From: Methylobacterium radiotolerans JCM 2831
GTDB lineage: Bacteria > Pseudomonadota > Alphaproteobacteria > Rhizobiales > Beijerinckiaceae
Length of the DNA: 64,000 bases
NCBI RefSeq assembly: GCF_000019725.1
Contig: NC_010505.1
Coordinates: forward strand, 2,855,001 to 2,919,000
Direction: 5' to 3'
Notes under the pieces: model-generated
Seen by the model: only the letters and a program-made list of their open reading frames with translations
The model's database searches: none
Told to the model about the DNA's origin: nothing
Made by a program: the position numbers and the translations under genes
Shown: one piece after another, positions 1 through 8,352 of the stretch
Numbering within the stretch: position 1 is the first letter of the stretch
Layout: each line of letters opens with the position of its first letter

Positions 1-974
1 TGCCGATGCGCCGGAATCCGCACCCGTCGGACTGGTCCTGTCTGCGCGCCGTCGCCCAGCGGGCCGCGGAGGTCGGCGCGGACGTGCTGCACGGACACGG
101 GGCCAAGGGCGGCGCCTATGCCCGGCTCGCCGCGGCGGGTCCGGCGATCCGGGCCTACACGCCGCACGGGGGCAGCTACAATTACCGGCCGGGCAGCCCA
201 CTGCACCGCCTCTACATGGGGGCCGAGGCGGTGCTCGCCCGCCGCACGGACGCGTTCCTGTTCGAGAGCGAGTACGTCGCGGGCCGCCACCGGAGCTTCG
301 TCGGCGGTCCCGAGCGGGTGACGCGGATCGTGCACAACGGCATCGCCGAGGCCGAGTTCGCGCCGCTCGACCGCGTCGCCGAGCCCTTCGACCTGCTCTA
401 TGTCGGTGAGCTGCGGGAGGCCAAGGGGCTGCCCTACCTGCTCGAGGCGCTGGTCCGGCTGCGGGCCGAGGGTCGGGCGCTGCGCCTGCTCCTGGTCGGA
501 TCCGGGCCGGACGCCGAGATCCTGCGGGAGTCCGTGGCCCGCCTCGGCCTCGCCGACGCGGTGGCGTTCGAGCCGCCGCAGGCGATCCGCTCCGTGCTGG
601 CCCGCGGCCGGATCCTCGTCGTCCCGTCGCTCGCGGAGTCGCTGCCCTACGTCGTGCTGGAGGCCGCCGCGGCGGCGCAGCCGCTGGTCGCCACCCGGGT
701 CGGCGGCATTCCGGAGATCTTCGGCGCGGCCGCCCGCGACCTCGTCCCGTCGCGGGACCCGGCGGCGCTCGCCGAGGGGATCCGTCGCGTTCTCGACGCC
801 GCACCGGAGACCCTGGCCGCGCGGACCCAGGGCCTGAGCGCCTCGATCCGGCAGCGCTTCTCCCTGGACCGCATGGGCAGCGAGGTTGTCTCCGGCTACG
901 CCGCGGCCTTCGAGGCCCGCGCGGAGCGCCGCGATCCCGCGCCGCGGACGATCGCCGGAGCCCGGACCGCCTGA
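1..974 (+). CDS. Glycosyltransferase family 4/1 (5' end outside window)
   Basis: This is the C-terminal part of a GT-B fold glycosyltransferase, open to the left edge of the window, so the true start is not seen. A typical GT4 enzyme would have roughly 60-80 further N-terminal residues. What is visible is the acceptor-domain end with HGHGAKGG and YTPHGG, then the linker HNGI, then the donor-binding domain with LLYVGELREAKG, LLVGSGPD and the family E-x7-E region (PSLAESLPYVVLEAAAA). It ends 143 bases before the plus-strand sugar-phosphate transferase gene, so both probably serve exopolysaccharide or lipopolysaccharide assembly at the cytoplasmic face of the inner membrane. The sugar donor and acceptor cannot be read from the sequence. 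Family assignment is firm; the biological product is inference from context. Confidence 0.85.
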   Translation, partial: PMRRNPHPSDWSCLRAVAQRAAEVGADVLHGHGAKGGAYARLAAAGPAIRAYTPHGGSYNYRPGSPLHRLYMGAEAVLARRTDAFLFESEYVAGRHRSFVGGPERVTRIVHNGIAEAEFAPLDRVAEPFDLLYVGELREAKGLPYLLEALVRLRAEGRALRLLLVGSGPDAEILRESVARLGLADAVAFEPPQAIRSVLARGRILVVPSLAESLPYVVLEAAAAAQPLVATRVGGIPEIFGAAARDLVPSRDPAALAEGIRRVLDAAPETLAARTQGLSASIRQRFSLDRMGSEVVSGYAAAFEARAERRDPAPRTIAGARTA

Positions 975-1117
975 CGGCGAGACCTGCCGGAAGAGGATCG
1001 GGGCCTGTGCGCCGCGGTGGAAAAGGCGGCGGCACCCTCGCTCTTAAATGTTCCCACAACGCCCCGTGCCAAGCTTCCTTCGAGGCAGCGACCGCAAGGC
1101 TCGGGGGGAGCCGATCG

Positions 1118-2635
1118 ATGAGCGCGTTCGACATCCGCGATCTCCTGGAGGCCGCCGTCCCGATGGAGGCGTCCTCGGTCCCGGCCGCCGGCGGCGTGCC
1201 GCTCGCCGAGACCGCCGCGCCGGGGCCGACGGCGATCTCGCCCGTCGTGGTGGCCGGGCTGGTGCGCGCCCTGGAATGCACGCTGATCTTCGGCCTGGGC
1301 GCGTTGCTGCACCTGCTGATGCTCCGCGGGCGCGTCCCGTTCGGGCTGACCTACGCGGGCGCGATCGGCATGATCGCGGTGATCACCGTGACGCTGATCC
1401 AGGCGTCGGGCGGCTACCGGGTCGCCGCCTTCCGGAGCTTCTTCAAGACCGCCATCCGGCTGATCGCGGCGTGGTCGATGACCTTCCTGATGGTCGCCGC
1501 CGGACTCGTGCTGGCCAAGGTGGCCGACCATTACTCGCGGCTCTGGCTCGCGACCTTCTTCGGCACCGGCCTCGCGGCGCTGCTGCTCGGGCGCTTCGTG
1601 CTCTTCCGCATCATCGACGCCCAGACCCGGGCCGGACGGTTCGACCGGCGCACCGCGATCGTGGGCGGTGGCCAGCCCGCCGAGGACCTGATCGCCGCCC
1701 TGGAGACGCAGAGCGAGAGCGGCATCCGCATCGTCGGCGTGTTCGACGACCGCAACGCCGACCGGTCCTCCGACGTGGTGGCGGGGCACCCGAAGCTCGG
1801 CAACGTCGACGACCTCGTCGCCTACGCGCGGCACGCCCGGCTCGACCTGATCGTGTTCACGATCCCGATCACCGCGGAGGCGCGGATCCTCCAGATGCTC
1901 GCCAAGCTCTGGGTCCTGCCGATCGACATCCGGCTCTCGGCGCACGCCGCCAAGCTGCGCCTGCGCCCGCGCAGCTACTCGTATCTCGGCTCGGTCCCGG
2001 TGCTGGACGTGTTCGACCGTCCGATCGCCGATTGGGACGTCGTGGTGAAGGCGCTGTTCGACCGCTGCGTCGGCCTGATGATGCTGTTGGCGCTGTCGCC
2101 GCTCATGCTGGCGATCGCCCTCGCGGTGAAGCTCACGTCGCGCGGGCCCGTGCTGTTCCGGCAGAAGCGCCACGGCTTCAACAACGAGCTGATCGAGGTC
2201 TACAAGTTCCGCTCGATGTACGTGGATCAGTGCGACGCCGGCGCGGCCCGGATGGTGACCCGGGGCGACCCGCGCGTGACACCGGTCGGCCGGTTCATCC
2301 GGAAGACCTCGCTCGACGAGCTGCCGCAGCTGTTCAACGTGCTCAAGGGCGACCTGTCGCTGGTCGGCCCGCGACCGCACGCGCTCCAGGCGAAAGCCGC
2401 CAACACCCTGTACGATCAGGTGGTCGACGGCTACTTCGCCCGCCACAAGGTCAAGCCCGGCATCACCGGCTGGGCTCAGGTCAACGGCTGGCGCGGCGAG
2501 ACCGACACCTCGGAGAAGCTGCAGCGGCGCGTCGAGCACGACCTCTATTACATAGAAAACTGGTCGGTACTGCTCGACCTGCAGATCCTGCTGACCACGC
2601 CGTTCGCGCTGTTCAGGACCGAGAACGCCTACTGA
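1118..2635 (+). CDS. Undecaprenyl-phosphate sugar phosphotransferase (WcaJ/ExoY type)
   Basis: A 505-residue polyprenyl glycosylphosphotransferase. It starts exopolysaccharide repeat units by moving a sugar-1-phosphate from a nucleotide sugar to undecaprenyl phosphate. The N-terminal half has about four to five membrane helices (residues ~45-170) followed by a CoA-binding-like domain (AIVGGGQPAEDLI). The C-terminal half is the bacterial sugar transferase domain: a hydrophobic re-entrant helix, LFRQKRHGFNN, EVYKFRSMY, the TSLDELPQLFNVLKGDLSLVG core and GITGWAQVNGWRGET. This layout matches the WcaJ/CpsE group rather than short ExoY. The ATG at 1118 was chosen because a strong Shine-Dalgarno (ggggggag, 1103-1110) sits 7 bases upstream; the reading frame stays open further upstream but without such a site. 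It ends just before a long hairpin. Confidence 0.93.
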   Translation: MSAFDIRDLLEAAVPMEASSVPAAGGVPLAETAAPGPTAISPVVVAGLVRALECTLIFGLGALLHLLMLRGRVPFGLTYAGAIGMIAVITVTLIQASGGYRVAAFRSFFKTAIRLIAAWSMTFLMVAAGLVLAKVADHYSRLWLATFFGTGLAALLLGRFVLFRIIDAQTRAGRFDRRTAIVGGGQPAEDLIAALETQSESGIRIVGVFDDRNADRSSDVVAGHPKLGNVDDLVAYARHARLDLIVFTIPITAEARILQMLAKLWVLPIDIRLSAHAAKLRLRPRSYSYLGSVPVLDVFDRPIADWDVVVKALFDRCVGLMMLLALSPLMLAIALAVKLTSRGPVLFRQKRHGFNNELIEVYKFRSMYVDQCDAGAARMVTRGDPRVTPVGRFIRKTSLDELPQLFNVLKGDLSLVGPRPHALQAKAANTLYDQVVDGYFARHKVKPGITGWAQVNGWRGETDTSEKLQRRVEHDLYYIENWSVLLDLQILLTTPFALFRTENAY

Positions 2636-2642
2636 GCGGTGG

Positions 2643-2667
2643 GGCCGGCACCGGAGCGGTGCCGGCC
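2643..2667. terminator. Bidirectional hairpin between convergent genes
   Basis: Perfect 11-base inverted repeat: ggccggcaccg (2643-2653), loop gag, cggtgccggcc (2657-2667). It lies 7 bases after the sugar transferase stop codon and 10 bases before the stop codon of the convergent small gene, so it can terminate both. There is no U-tract, as is common in high-G+C genomes. Confidence 0.7.
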
Positions 2668-2677
2668 GTGCGCGCCG

Positions 2678-3031
2678 CTACGGCAGGGCGCCGGCCTTCT
2701 CCTTGGCCTTCATGATCGTGTCGCGGCAGCCCTGGGCGTCCCCGGACTTGTCCTGCTGGCGCGCCTGGGCGACCAGCTTCTTGGCCTCCTCGACGCCCGA
2801 GGCTGTGGGCTTCACGGCGGCGTCGGACTTGGTGAGCGCCGGCGGCGTGTCGAGGGCCTTGGGCGAGTTGGACGACGTCGTGCCGCCGGGCGGGGTCGTC
2901 CCGGTCACCGCGGCGGCGCCGGCGCTGTCGAGCCGCCGCTGCAGCGTATCGACCTCGTCGGAGCACGGGGTCGCCAGGGCAGGCGTCGCGGCCGCCAGGG
3001 CGAGGGCTGCAACGGCGAAACGGATGATCAT
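2678..3031 (-). CDS. Small exported protein of unknown function
   Basis: A 117-residue protein with a clear Sec signal peptide (MIIRFAVAALALAAATPALA, cleavage near residue 20). The mature part has one Cys near the N-terminus (TPCSDE) and one near the C-terminus (QGCRDT), which could form a disulfide. Between them is a Ser/Thr/Pro/Gly-rich low-complexity linker (residues ~37-75) and then a charged helical segment rich in Lys, Glu and Ala. It lies downstream of lutH on the same strand, in the part of the lut neighbourhood where M. extorquens carries lanmodulin. However, it has no EF-hand (no DxDxDG-type loop), so it is not lanmodulin. A role in the periplasm is inferred from the signal peptide only. 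Confidence 0.75.
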   Translation of the reverse strand: MIIRFAVAALALAAATPALATPCSDEVDTLQRRLDSAGAAAVTGTTPPGGTTSSNSPKALDTPPALTKSDAAVKPTASGVEEAKKLVAQARQQDKSGDAQGCRDTIMKAKEKAGALP

Positions 3032-3072
3032 CGGGACGAGGCTCCACGGTGTCGGGGTGCGGCCGGCGCCGG

Positions 3073-3090
3073 CCCCTCGTGCGCGAGGGG
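3073..3090. other. Short perfect hairpin in leader of the small exported gene
   Basis: Inverted repeat cccctcg (3073-3079), loop tgcg, cgagggg (3084-3090). It lies 42 bases upstream of the start codon of the minus-strand gene that begins at 3031. It could be a leader structure or a weak terminator for readthrough from lutH. Confidence 0.35.
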
Positions 3091-3183
3091 CGGTGATGCG
3101 CCGGTGCGGCTACCGGGGAGACGCCGGACGAACGGGCCCGTTCCCGAGACAGGAGGCCGCATGCGCCAGCCCCGGAACGCGAC

Positions 3184-3221
3184 GGGCGCCCCGCGCGGCC
3201 CTCAGGCCGCGGGAGGCGCCC
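3184..3221 (-). terminator. Putative terminator after lutH
   Basis: Long GC-rich hairpin with a ctca loop (3201-3204). The arms run from 3184 to 3200 and from 3205 to 3221, pairing throughout except for one bulged base on each side. It starts 22 bases downstream of the lutH stop codon, where a terminator would be expected. Confidence 0.6.
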
Positions 3222-3243
3222 GCCCCTCGCCATCGCGGACGGG

Positions 3244-5814
3244 TCAGTACTTCCGGATGATCGGCTCCGGCGACATCGGCACCGGATCGGCGCCGAAGGC
3301 GTAGCGGATGCCGGCGTAGACCGAGAAGGGCTGCGCCAGGGTCGTGGTCCGCGGATCGCTGATCCGCAGGTTGCCGGCCACCGCGCCCGGCTCGGCGAAG
3401 GTGCCGAACGTGGCGTAGCGGTTGTTGGTCAGGTTGGTGATGAGGCCGAACACCTCGAGGTTCTTCGTGACCTGGTACTTGGTCTGGAAGTTCAGCACGT
3501 AGTAGGGCGGCAGCTTGCGGTTCAGGTTCGACTCGTCGCCGCGGAAGTAGGACGACGAGAAGGCCTGGAGGTAGAGGCCGAACTGCCAGTCGGGCGTGAC
3601 GAAGTAGTCGAAGCCGGCCTTGATCTGGTGGGTCGGCACCAGCGGCACGACGTTGCCCTTGCGGACCTGGATCGCGCCGTCATCCGCGAGCGGGTTGTTG
3701 GGCGACGACAGGGTGCCGTTGAACTGGAAGGTCGCGTCGACCAGGGCGTAGTTGGCGTAGACCCGCAGGTAATCGGCCGTGTACTCGCCGCCGACCTCGA
3801 TGCCCTGCCGCTGCGTCGACGGCACGTTGACGAAGTAGGCGCGGGCGGTGTTGCCGGGGGTGGCCAGCGACAGGATGTCGTTGGCGAGGTCGGTGCGGAA
3901 GGCGCCGATCTTGTAGGTGATGATGCCGCCGTCATAGGTGTTCGGCAGCTGGCCGCGGAATCCGACCTCGTAGGTCCGCCCGGTGACCTGCTTGAGCGGC
4001 GGGTCGGCCACCAGCGAGTTCGGCAGCAGGCACGGCCGGTCCGGGTTTGCGCAGGCCAGCTCCAGCGGGGTCGGGGCGCGGTTCGATTCCGAGTAGCTGC
4101 CGTAGAGGTTGAGCGCGTCGAAGAACCGGTAGGTCAGGCCGGCGACCGGGTTGATCTTGTTGAAGTAGTGCGTGCCGGTCACGTCCGGCGAGAAGCCGGT
4201 CAGATCCTCGCTCTGGATGCGCGCGAAGTTGAGCCGGGCGCCGGCGGTCAGCGACAGCCGGTCGGTCACGTCGAGCGTGTCGAGGGTGTAGAGGCCCATG
4301 TAGAGATTAGAGCCGTTGACCGAGCTCGGCGCGATGCCGAGCGCGCCCGCGGTCCGCAGCTGCGGCGTGCCGAGGCCCGGGATGTTGCCGTAGAACGGGT
4401 TGCTCGGATCGGTGGTGATCGACAGGTTCGGGTTGATGACGCCCAGGGTGCTGGACGACTTGAACCCGTAGTTGGCCGCATCGATGCTGCCACCGACCAC
4501 GAAGCTGTTGGACAGGCCGAAGATCCGGTCGCGGTTGGCGGCCTGGAGCGAGCCGCCGAAGCCGGTGGCTTCCGTCCGGGTCGTGTCCAGCGTGCCGTAC
4601 GGGATGCCGGACCGGAACGGGATGCGCTGGTTCTGCTGGCCCAGGATCAGGAACTGGTTGCGGAACGCGGTCTGCGACTGGCCGGCCGCCGGGCTGAAGC
4701 CGTCATCCTCGAAGCAGAGGTTGCCGCGGAAGCTGGAGCGCGTGCTGCAGTTCTCGAAGTTGCCGTCGTTGCCGTCGACGTAGGTCTGGCTGAAGCGGCG
4801 GAAATAGGCGTTGCCGGCGAGGTCCCAGGTCGGCGAGATGTCGACCCGGCCGGTGAGCTGGAGCGTGCCTACCTCGGTGGTGGTGGTCTGCGGGTAGGTG
4901 AAGATCGCCCGCGGGTCGCGGTGGGTGAAGTCCACCGGCGTGGCGGCGGCCGCACCGTAGAAGCTGCGGGCGGCGAGCCCGATCAGGTGGAACTCCGAAT
5001 CCTGCGAGCGGTAGCCGATGTCGCCGTAGAGCCGGCCGATCGTGCTCGGGCTCTCGTAGCGCCAGCCGCGGTCGTTCAGGCCGTCGCCGGTGAAGTAGAC
5101 GCTCCAGGGGCCGGAGACCTTGCCGTACTCGAGGTAGCCGGCGGTGCGCGCGTCCGAGCCGCCCCAGGCCGAGATCTCGGTGCCCTGCCAGGTGAAGCCG
5201 TTCTTCATCTGGATGTTGACCGCGCCGCCGAGGGCGTTGAGGCCGAAGACCGGGTTTCCGGTGACGACGTCGATGCGCTGGATCGCCTGCGGGGGGATGA
5301 GGTCGAAATTGACGATGTCGCCGAAGGCCTCGTTGATGCGCACGCCGTTCTGGTAGACGGCGAGACCCTGCGGCACGCCCTGCACGGGCGAGGCCGTGAA
5401 GCCGCGGTAGGTGATGTCGACGCGGTTGTTGTTGCCCTGCGAGTCGGAGACGTTGATGCCGGGCGTGCGCCGGGCCAGCGTCGTGGTCAGGTTGTCGCTG
5501 GCGCGATCGATCGTGAGATCGCTCGCCGTGACCGACTCGACGGTGCTGGGGATCTTGTAGAGGGGCTGCTCGGAGCCGCGCAGCCGCACGCCGGCGCTCG
5601 GTCCCACCGAGCCGGCCGGCGGCACCGGGCCGGACCCGTTGAAGATCTGCGCCTGGCTCGAACTGCCGCCGCCGGCCCCGACCGGCGACGTCGAGACGAC
5701 GCTGATCTCGCCGAGCGTCACCGATTGCTGAGCCTGCACCGCCGCGGGAAGGACCGTCCCGGCGAGAACCGATGCCGACGCGACCAGGCTGCTCCGAAGC
5801 GCCCGAAGTGACAT
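3244..5814 (-). CDS. lutH: TonB-dependent outer-membrane receptor, LutH-like
   Basis: An 856-residue TonB-dependent receptor. It has a signal peptide (residues 1-28, ending AAVQA), a TonB-box-like segment soon after (EISVVSTSP), and a plug domain (~residues 65-215) with QGLAVYQNGVRINEAFGD, QRIDVVTGNPVFGLNALGG and GGAVNIQMKNG. A 22-strand barrel follows, with a TonB C-terminal repeat and a YAGIRYAF strand, then a short Pro-rich tail (residues ~840-856). Such receptors move scarce ligands across the outer membrane using TonB/ExbB/ExbD energy, none of which is encoded here. Downstream of seven genes in the order lutA-G, it matches the receptor that M. extorquens uses for lanthanide uptake. The family is certain. 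The lanthanide substrate rests on gene order plus published work on lut, not on residues I can point to. Confidence 0.88.
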   Translation of the reverse strand: MSLRALRSSLVASASVLAGTVLPAAVQAQQSVTLGEISVVSTSPVGAGGGSSSQAQIFNGSGPVPPAGSVGPSAGVRLRGSEQPLYKIPSTVESVTASDLTIDRASDNLTTTLARRTPGINVSDSQGNNNRVDITYRGFTASPVQGVPQGLAVYQNGVRINEAFGDIVNFDLIPPQAIQRIDVVTGNPVFGLNALGGAVNIQMKNGFTWQGTEISAWGGSDARTAGYLEYGKVSGPWSVYFTGDGLNDRGWRYESPSTIGRLYGDIGYRSQDSEFHLIGLAARSFYGAAAATPVDFTHRDPRAIFTYPQTTTTEVGTLQLTGRVDISPTWDLAGNAYFRRFSQTYVDGNDGNFENCSTRSSFRGNLCFEDDGFSPAAGQSQTAFRNQFLILGQQNQRIPFRSGIPYGTLDTTRTEATGFGGSLQAANRDRIFGLSNSFVVGGSIDAANYGFKSSSTLGVINPNLSITTDPSNPFYGNIPGLGTPQLRTAGALGIAPSSVNGSNLYMGLYTLDTLDVTDRLSLTAGARLNFARIQSEDLTGFSPDVTGTHYFNKINPVAGLTYRFFDALNLYGSYSESNRAPTPLELACANPDRPCLLPNSLVADPPLKQVTGRTYEVGFRGQLPNTYDGGIITYKIGAFRTDLANDILSLATPGNTARAYFVNVPSTQRQGIEVGGEYTADYLRVYANYALVDATFQFNGTLSSPNNPLADDGAIQVRKGNVVPLVPTHQIKAGFDYFVTPDWQFGLYLQAFSSSYFRGDESNLNRKLPPYYVLNFQTKYQVTKNLEVFGLITNLTNNRYATFGTFAEPGAVAGNLRISDPRTTTLAQPFSVYAGIRYAFGADPVPMSPEPIIRKY

Positions 5815-5836
5815 CCCCTACCCCCTCAAACCCAAA

Positions 5837-5967
5837 CACGTGCTCGTGACTGCCGAGCTTGGGTCTCTCTTGGCGGGTGCCGGGATCACGCACAATTGGT
5901 TCAAGAACACGTGAGACGCGTTTCGGCCTCATTTCCGGCCCGCGTCGACCGAACGCGGCGTCACGTG
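5837..5967. promoter_or_regulatory. Three CACGTG palindromes upstream of lutH
   Basis: The lutG-lutH gap (5815-6060) is less GC-rich than the coding DNA around it. It holds three exact CACGTG palindromes, at 5837-5842, 5908-5913 and 5962-5967. All lie between the lutH start and the 16-base tandem element further upstream. They may be operator half-sites for a palindrome-binding regulator, or partly chance; the factor is unknown. Confidence 0.4.
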
Positions 5968-6007
5968 GTTAAACAGCAACAGTTTCGGTAAAGATTTCAG
6001 CCACTTA

Positions 6008-6045
6008 GGGATGTTTTGGCAACCCGACCGGGATAATTTGGCAAT
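6008..6045 (+). promoter_or_regulatory. Tandem 16-bp element GGGAYAATTTGGCAAT, lutH side
   Basis: Two direct copies: GGGATGTTTTGGCAAC (6008-6023) and GGGATAATTTGGCAAT (6030-6045), start-to-start 22 bases, about two helical turns. They match 13/16 with each other. The second matches 15/16 with the inverse-oriented site at 11568-11583 between lutA and the divergent cofactor operon. The pair lies about 195-230 bases upstream of lutH. Proposed to be a transcription-factor site; the factor is unknown. Confidence 0.55.
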
Positions 6046-6060
6046 GACGGCCGGCGCAGG

Positions 6061-6699
6061 TCACAGGCGAGCCTGAATCAGGCGCGCGATCTCACCGAGC
6101 CGCTGTTCGAGCAGCTGCGGAACCTCGCAGACATAGGTCAGCGACTGGCTCCGCTCCTGGAAGATCCGGCGATCCCAGGCGAACTTCGTCTCCAGCTCGG
6201 ACTGGTCCTTCGGGAGCTCGGTCGCGTCAGAGGCGCTCGGCGCGTCCTTGACCTGGCTGATCTTGTCGGCCTCGTCGCGGATCCGCTCGGCCATCCGGCG
6301 CTGGCCCTGCGCGTAGCGGGCGATGCCGCCGACCACCTTGTTGCGCTCGCCGTTCAGCACCTCGAACACGCCCGCGTAGACGCGCGTCAGGGCCTTCTCC
6401 TTCGCGTCCTTGTCGGAGCCGAACTTCTCCGCGAACGTGTCGAGGAGCGGTCCGACCTGCGAGAGGTCCGTGCGGCGGGACGCGATCTTCTGCGCCAGGG
6501 CGGCGGCGTCGTTGTCGCTGCCCCAGTCGCCGGCCGCCTCCACGTCGGGGCCGGTCCAGAACTGGCCGGGGCTCAGGGTCGCGACCTTGCGCTGGACGCA
6601 GGGCCAGTCCGGATCCGGCTTCGGCTGGGCCAGGGCGGGACCGGCGAGGAGCGCCAGCCCCAGCGCCGGGCCGAGGATGCGGGTCAGGAGGACGTTCAT
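6061..6699 (-). CDS. lutG: Exported protein, LutG position
   Basis: A 212-residue protein with a Sec signal peptide (MNVLLTRILGPALGLALLAGPALA, cleaved near residue 24). The mature protein is mostly charged and predicted helical, with one Cys near its N-terminus (WPCVQRK) and one near the C-terminus (YVCEVP). No metal site or known domain was recognised. It sits 13 bases downstream of the ABC permease gene and is the seventh gene of the run, the position called lutG in M. extorquens. It probably acts in the periplasm with the lut transporter. The next gene, lutH, is separated by 246 bases carrying putative operator sites, so lutH may have its own promoter. Confidence 0.75.
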   Translation of the reverse strand: MNVLLTRILGPALGLALLAGPALAQPKPDPDWPCVQRKVATLSPGQFWTGPDVEAAGDWGSDNDAAALAQKIASRRTDLSQVGPLLDTFAEKFGSDKDAKEKALTRVYAGVFEVLNGERNKVVGGIARYAQGQRRMAERIRDEADKISQVKDAPSASDATELPKDQSELETKFAWDRRIFQERSQSLTYVCEVPQLLEQRLGEIARLIQARL

Positions 6700-6712
6700 C
6701 GGGCGGACTCCA

Positions 6713-7606
6713 TCAGGTGTTGTCGCCGGCCGGGCCGCCGCGCCGGGCCATGATGCCGCGGCCGGGGTCGTAGGCGACCACCGCCATGCCGAAGAAGGCG
6801 AGCCCCACGCCCACCACCACGGCGCAGGCGACCGGCTCGAACTGGACGTAGAGCGCGTAGCGGACGAGCTGGACCGCGTGGCTGAACGGGTTCAGCTGGC
6901 AGATCCAGTACAGCGTCTCGGAGGATTCCCGGATCCGCCACAGCGGGTAGAGGGCCGACGAGGCGAAGAACATCGGGAAGATCACGAAGTTCATCACGCT
7001 GGCGAAGTTCTCGAGCTGGCGGACCAGCGAGGAGAGGAACAGCCCGATCGCTCCGAGCATGAGGCCGGTGGCCAGGAAGGCCGGCAGGGCCGTCAGGTAG
7101 CCGAGCCAGGGGATGTCGCTCTCCCAGAAGAACGCCACGGCCAGGAAGGCGTAGGCCTGCACGATCGAGACGGCGACGCCGGCGATCAGCTTGGCGAGCA
7201 GGAGAAGCCACCGCGGATAGGGCGAGGTGAGCAGCACCTTCATCGAGCCGACCTCGCGGTCGTAGACCATGGACAGCGACGATTGCATGCCGTTGAACAG
7301 CTGGATCATCACGGCGAGGCCCGGCACCACGTAGACCTCGTAGAGCACGTAGGTCTGGTAGGGCGGCTCGATGGACACGCCGAGCGTGTTGCGGAAGCCC
7401 GCCGCGAAGATGAACAGCCAGACCAGCGGCCGGACCAGCGCCGAGAAGAACCGCTCCTTCTGATGGAAGAAGCGCAGCAGCTCGCGGCGGACGATGCCGC
7501 CGAGGCAGATCAGGTAGCCGACCGCGTCGAGGCGCCCGATCCGCTCCGCCTGACCGCGTGGCGGGGCCGCGCCGATCCGGGTGGCGTAGGATGTCGGATT
7601 GGTCAT
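6713..7606 (-). CDS. lutF: ABC-2 type transporter permease, LutF-like
   Basis: A 297-residue inner-membrane permease of the ABC-2 family with six predicted helices. A cytoplasmic N-terminal segment (~residues 1-50) is followed by helices around residues 58-75, 93-112, 133-160, 170-195, 200-220 and 258-280. The LTSPYPRWLLLLAKL and NPFSHAVQLVRY segments are typical of ABC-2 permeases, including the one annotated with PQQ-dependent alcohol dehydrogenase systems. Its start overlaps the end of the ATPase gene by 4 bases (ATGA), so the two are translationally coupled and form one transporter. ABC-2 systems are more often exporters than importers, which leaves the direction of transport in lut clusters open. 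Confidence 0.87.
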   Translation of the reverse strand: MTNPTSYATRIGAAPPRGQAERIGRLDAVGYLICLGGIVRRELLRFFHQKERFFSALVRPLVWLFIFAAGFRNTLGVSIEPPYQTYVLYEVYVVPGLAVMIQLFNGMQSSLSMVYDREVGSMKVLLTSPYPRWLLLLAKLIAGVAVSIVQAYAFLAVAFFWESDIPWLGYLTALPAFLATGLMLGAIGLFLSSLVRQLENFASVMNFVIFPMFFASSALYPLWRIRESSETLYWICQLNPFSHAVQLVRYALYVQFEPVACAVVVGVGLAFFGMAVVAYDPGRGIMARRGGPAGDNT

Positions 7607-8352
7607 GCCGCCGCCCTCCCCGGCTCGGCGACCAGGCGCCGGAACGCGTCGGCGAGCGCCTCGCCCGGCCGGCCGATCCCGCCGGCCCGGCCCCGGGCGA
7701 CGATCCGGCCCCGGTGCAGCACCACGGCGTCGTCGTCGTCCGCGATCTCCTCGAAGATGTGGGTCGCCCAGAGCACCGACAATCCCTCCTCGCGCACCAG
7801 GGCGCGGACGATCGCCACGATGTCGGCCCGCGACTCGAGGTCGAGGCCGACGGTGGGCTCGTCGAGGAGCAACAGGTCGGGGCGGTGGATCAGCGAGCGG
7901 GCGATCTCGATCCGGCGCGACTGGCCGCCCGAGAGCGTGCGCACCTTGTCGTGGCGCCTGTCCGCCAGACCGACGCGGTCGAGCAGCGCGCCGACGCGCC
8001 CCTTGGCGGCGCCGCGGGCGATGCCGTGCAGGCTCGCGTGGTAGAGGAGATTCTGCTCCACGGTGAGGTCGGTGTCGAGCGTCCGGGCCTGGAACACGAC
8101 GCCGAGCCGCGCCAACGCCCGGGACGGCTCGCGATCGAGGGCGTGGCCGAAGATCGAGACCCGTCCGGTCTGGTTGTTGTAGAGCCGGGTGATGACCGAG
8201 AACAGCGTCGTCTTGCCGGCGCCGTTCGGCCCCAGCAGCGCGGCGAAGTGCCCGCGCTCCACCGTGATCGAGACGTCGTCCAGCGCGGCGCGGGCGCCGA
8301 ACCGGTGGCCGACATGCTCGATCAGGAGGGCCGCCGACTCGGACGCGCTCAT
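7603..8352 (-). CDS. lutE: ABC transporter ATP-binding protein, LutE-like
   Basis: A 249-residue ABC ATPase with all motifs intact: Walker A GPNGAGKTT (~residue 40), Q-loop VVFQART, signature LSGGQSRRIEIARS, Walker B LLLLDEPTVGLD, and an H-loop in LWATHIFEE. It energises the neighbouring permease. The ATG at 8352 was chosen because it overlaps the stop codon of the preceding small gene by 4 bases. The family corresponds to the ATP-binding subunit annotated with PQQ-dependent alcohol dehydrogenase systems, and by gene order to lutE of the M. extorquens lanthanide-uptake cluster. Confidence 0.9.
   Translation of the reverse strand: MSASESAALLIEHVGHRFGARAALDDVSITVERGHFAALLGPNGAGKTTLFSVITRLYNNQTGRVSIFGHALDREPSRALARLGVVFQARTLDTDLTVEQNLLYHASLHGIARGAAKGRVGALLDRVGLADRRHDKVRTLSGGQSRRIEIARSLIHRPDLLLLDEPTVGLDLESRADIVAIVRALVREEGLSVLWATHIFEEIADDDDAVVLHRGRIVARGRAGGIGRPGEALADAFRRLVAEPGRAAA

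Noticed and set aside
896..2539. Long minus-strand reading frame opposite the sugar transferase
   Set aside because: Composition is His/Arg/Asp-rich as in antisense frames of high-G+C genes; no ribosome site or family pattern. The plus-strand gene is a clear match to a known family.
2678..3031. Small exported protein beyond lutH as a possible lanmodulin
   Set aside because: No EF-hand loop with repeated Asp at alternating positions is present, and the sequence is Ser/Thr/Pro-rich; lanmodulin has four EF-hands.
4071..4100. GGTTCGATTCC-like string suggesting a tRNA T-arm
   Set aside because: It lies inside the lutH coding sequence and no acceptor or anticodon arms pair around it.
3628..5811. 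Very long plus-strand frame opposite the TonB receptor
   Set aside because: It is the antisense shadow of a clear receptor gene, with Arg/Val/Ala/Glu-rich composition and no domain.
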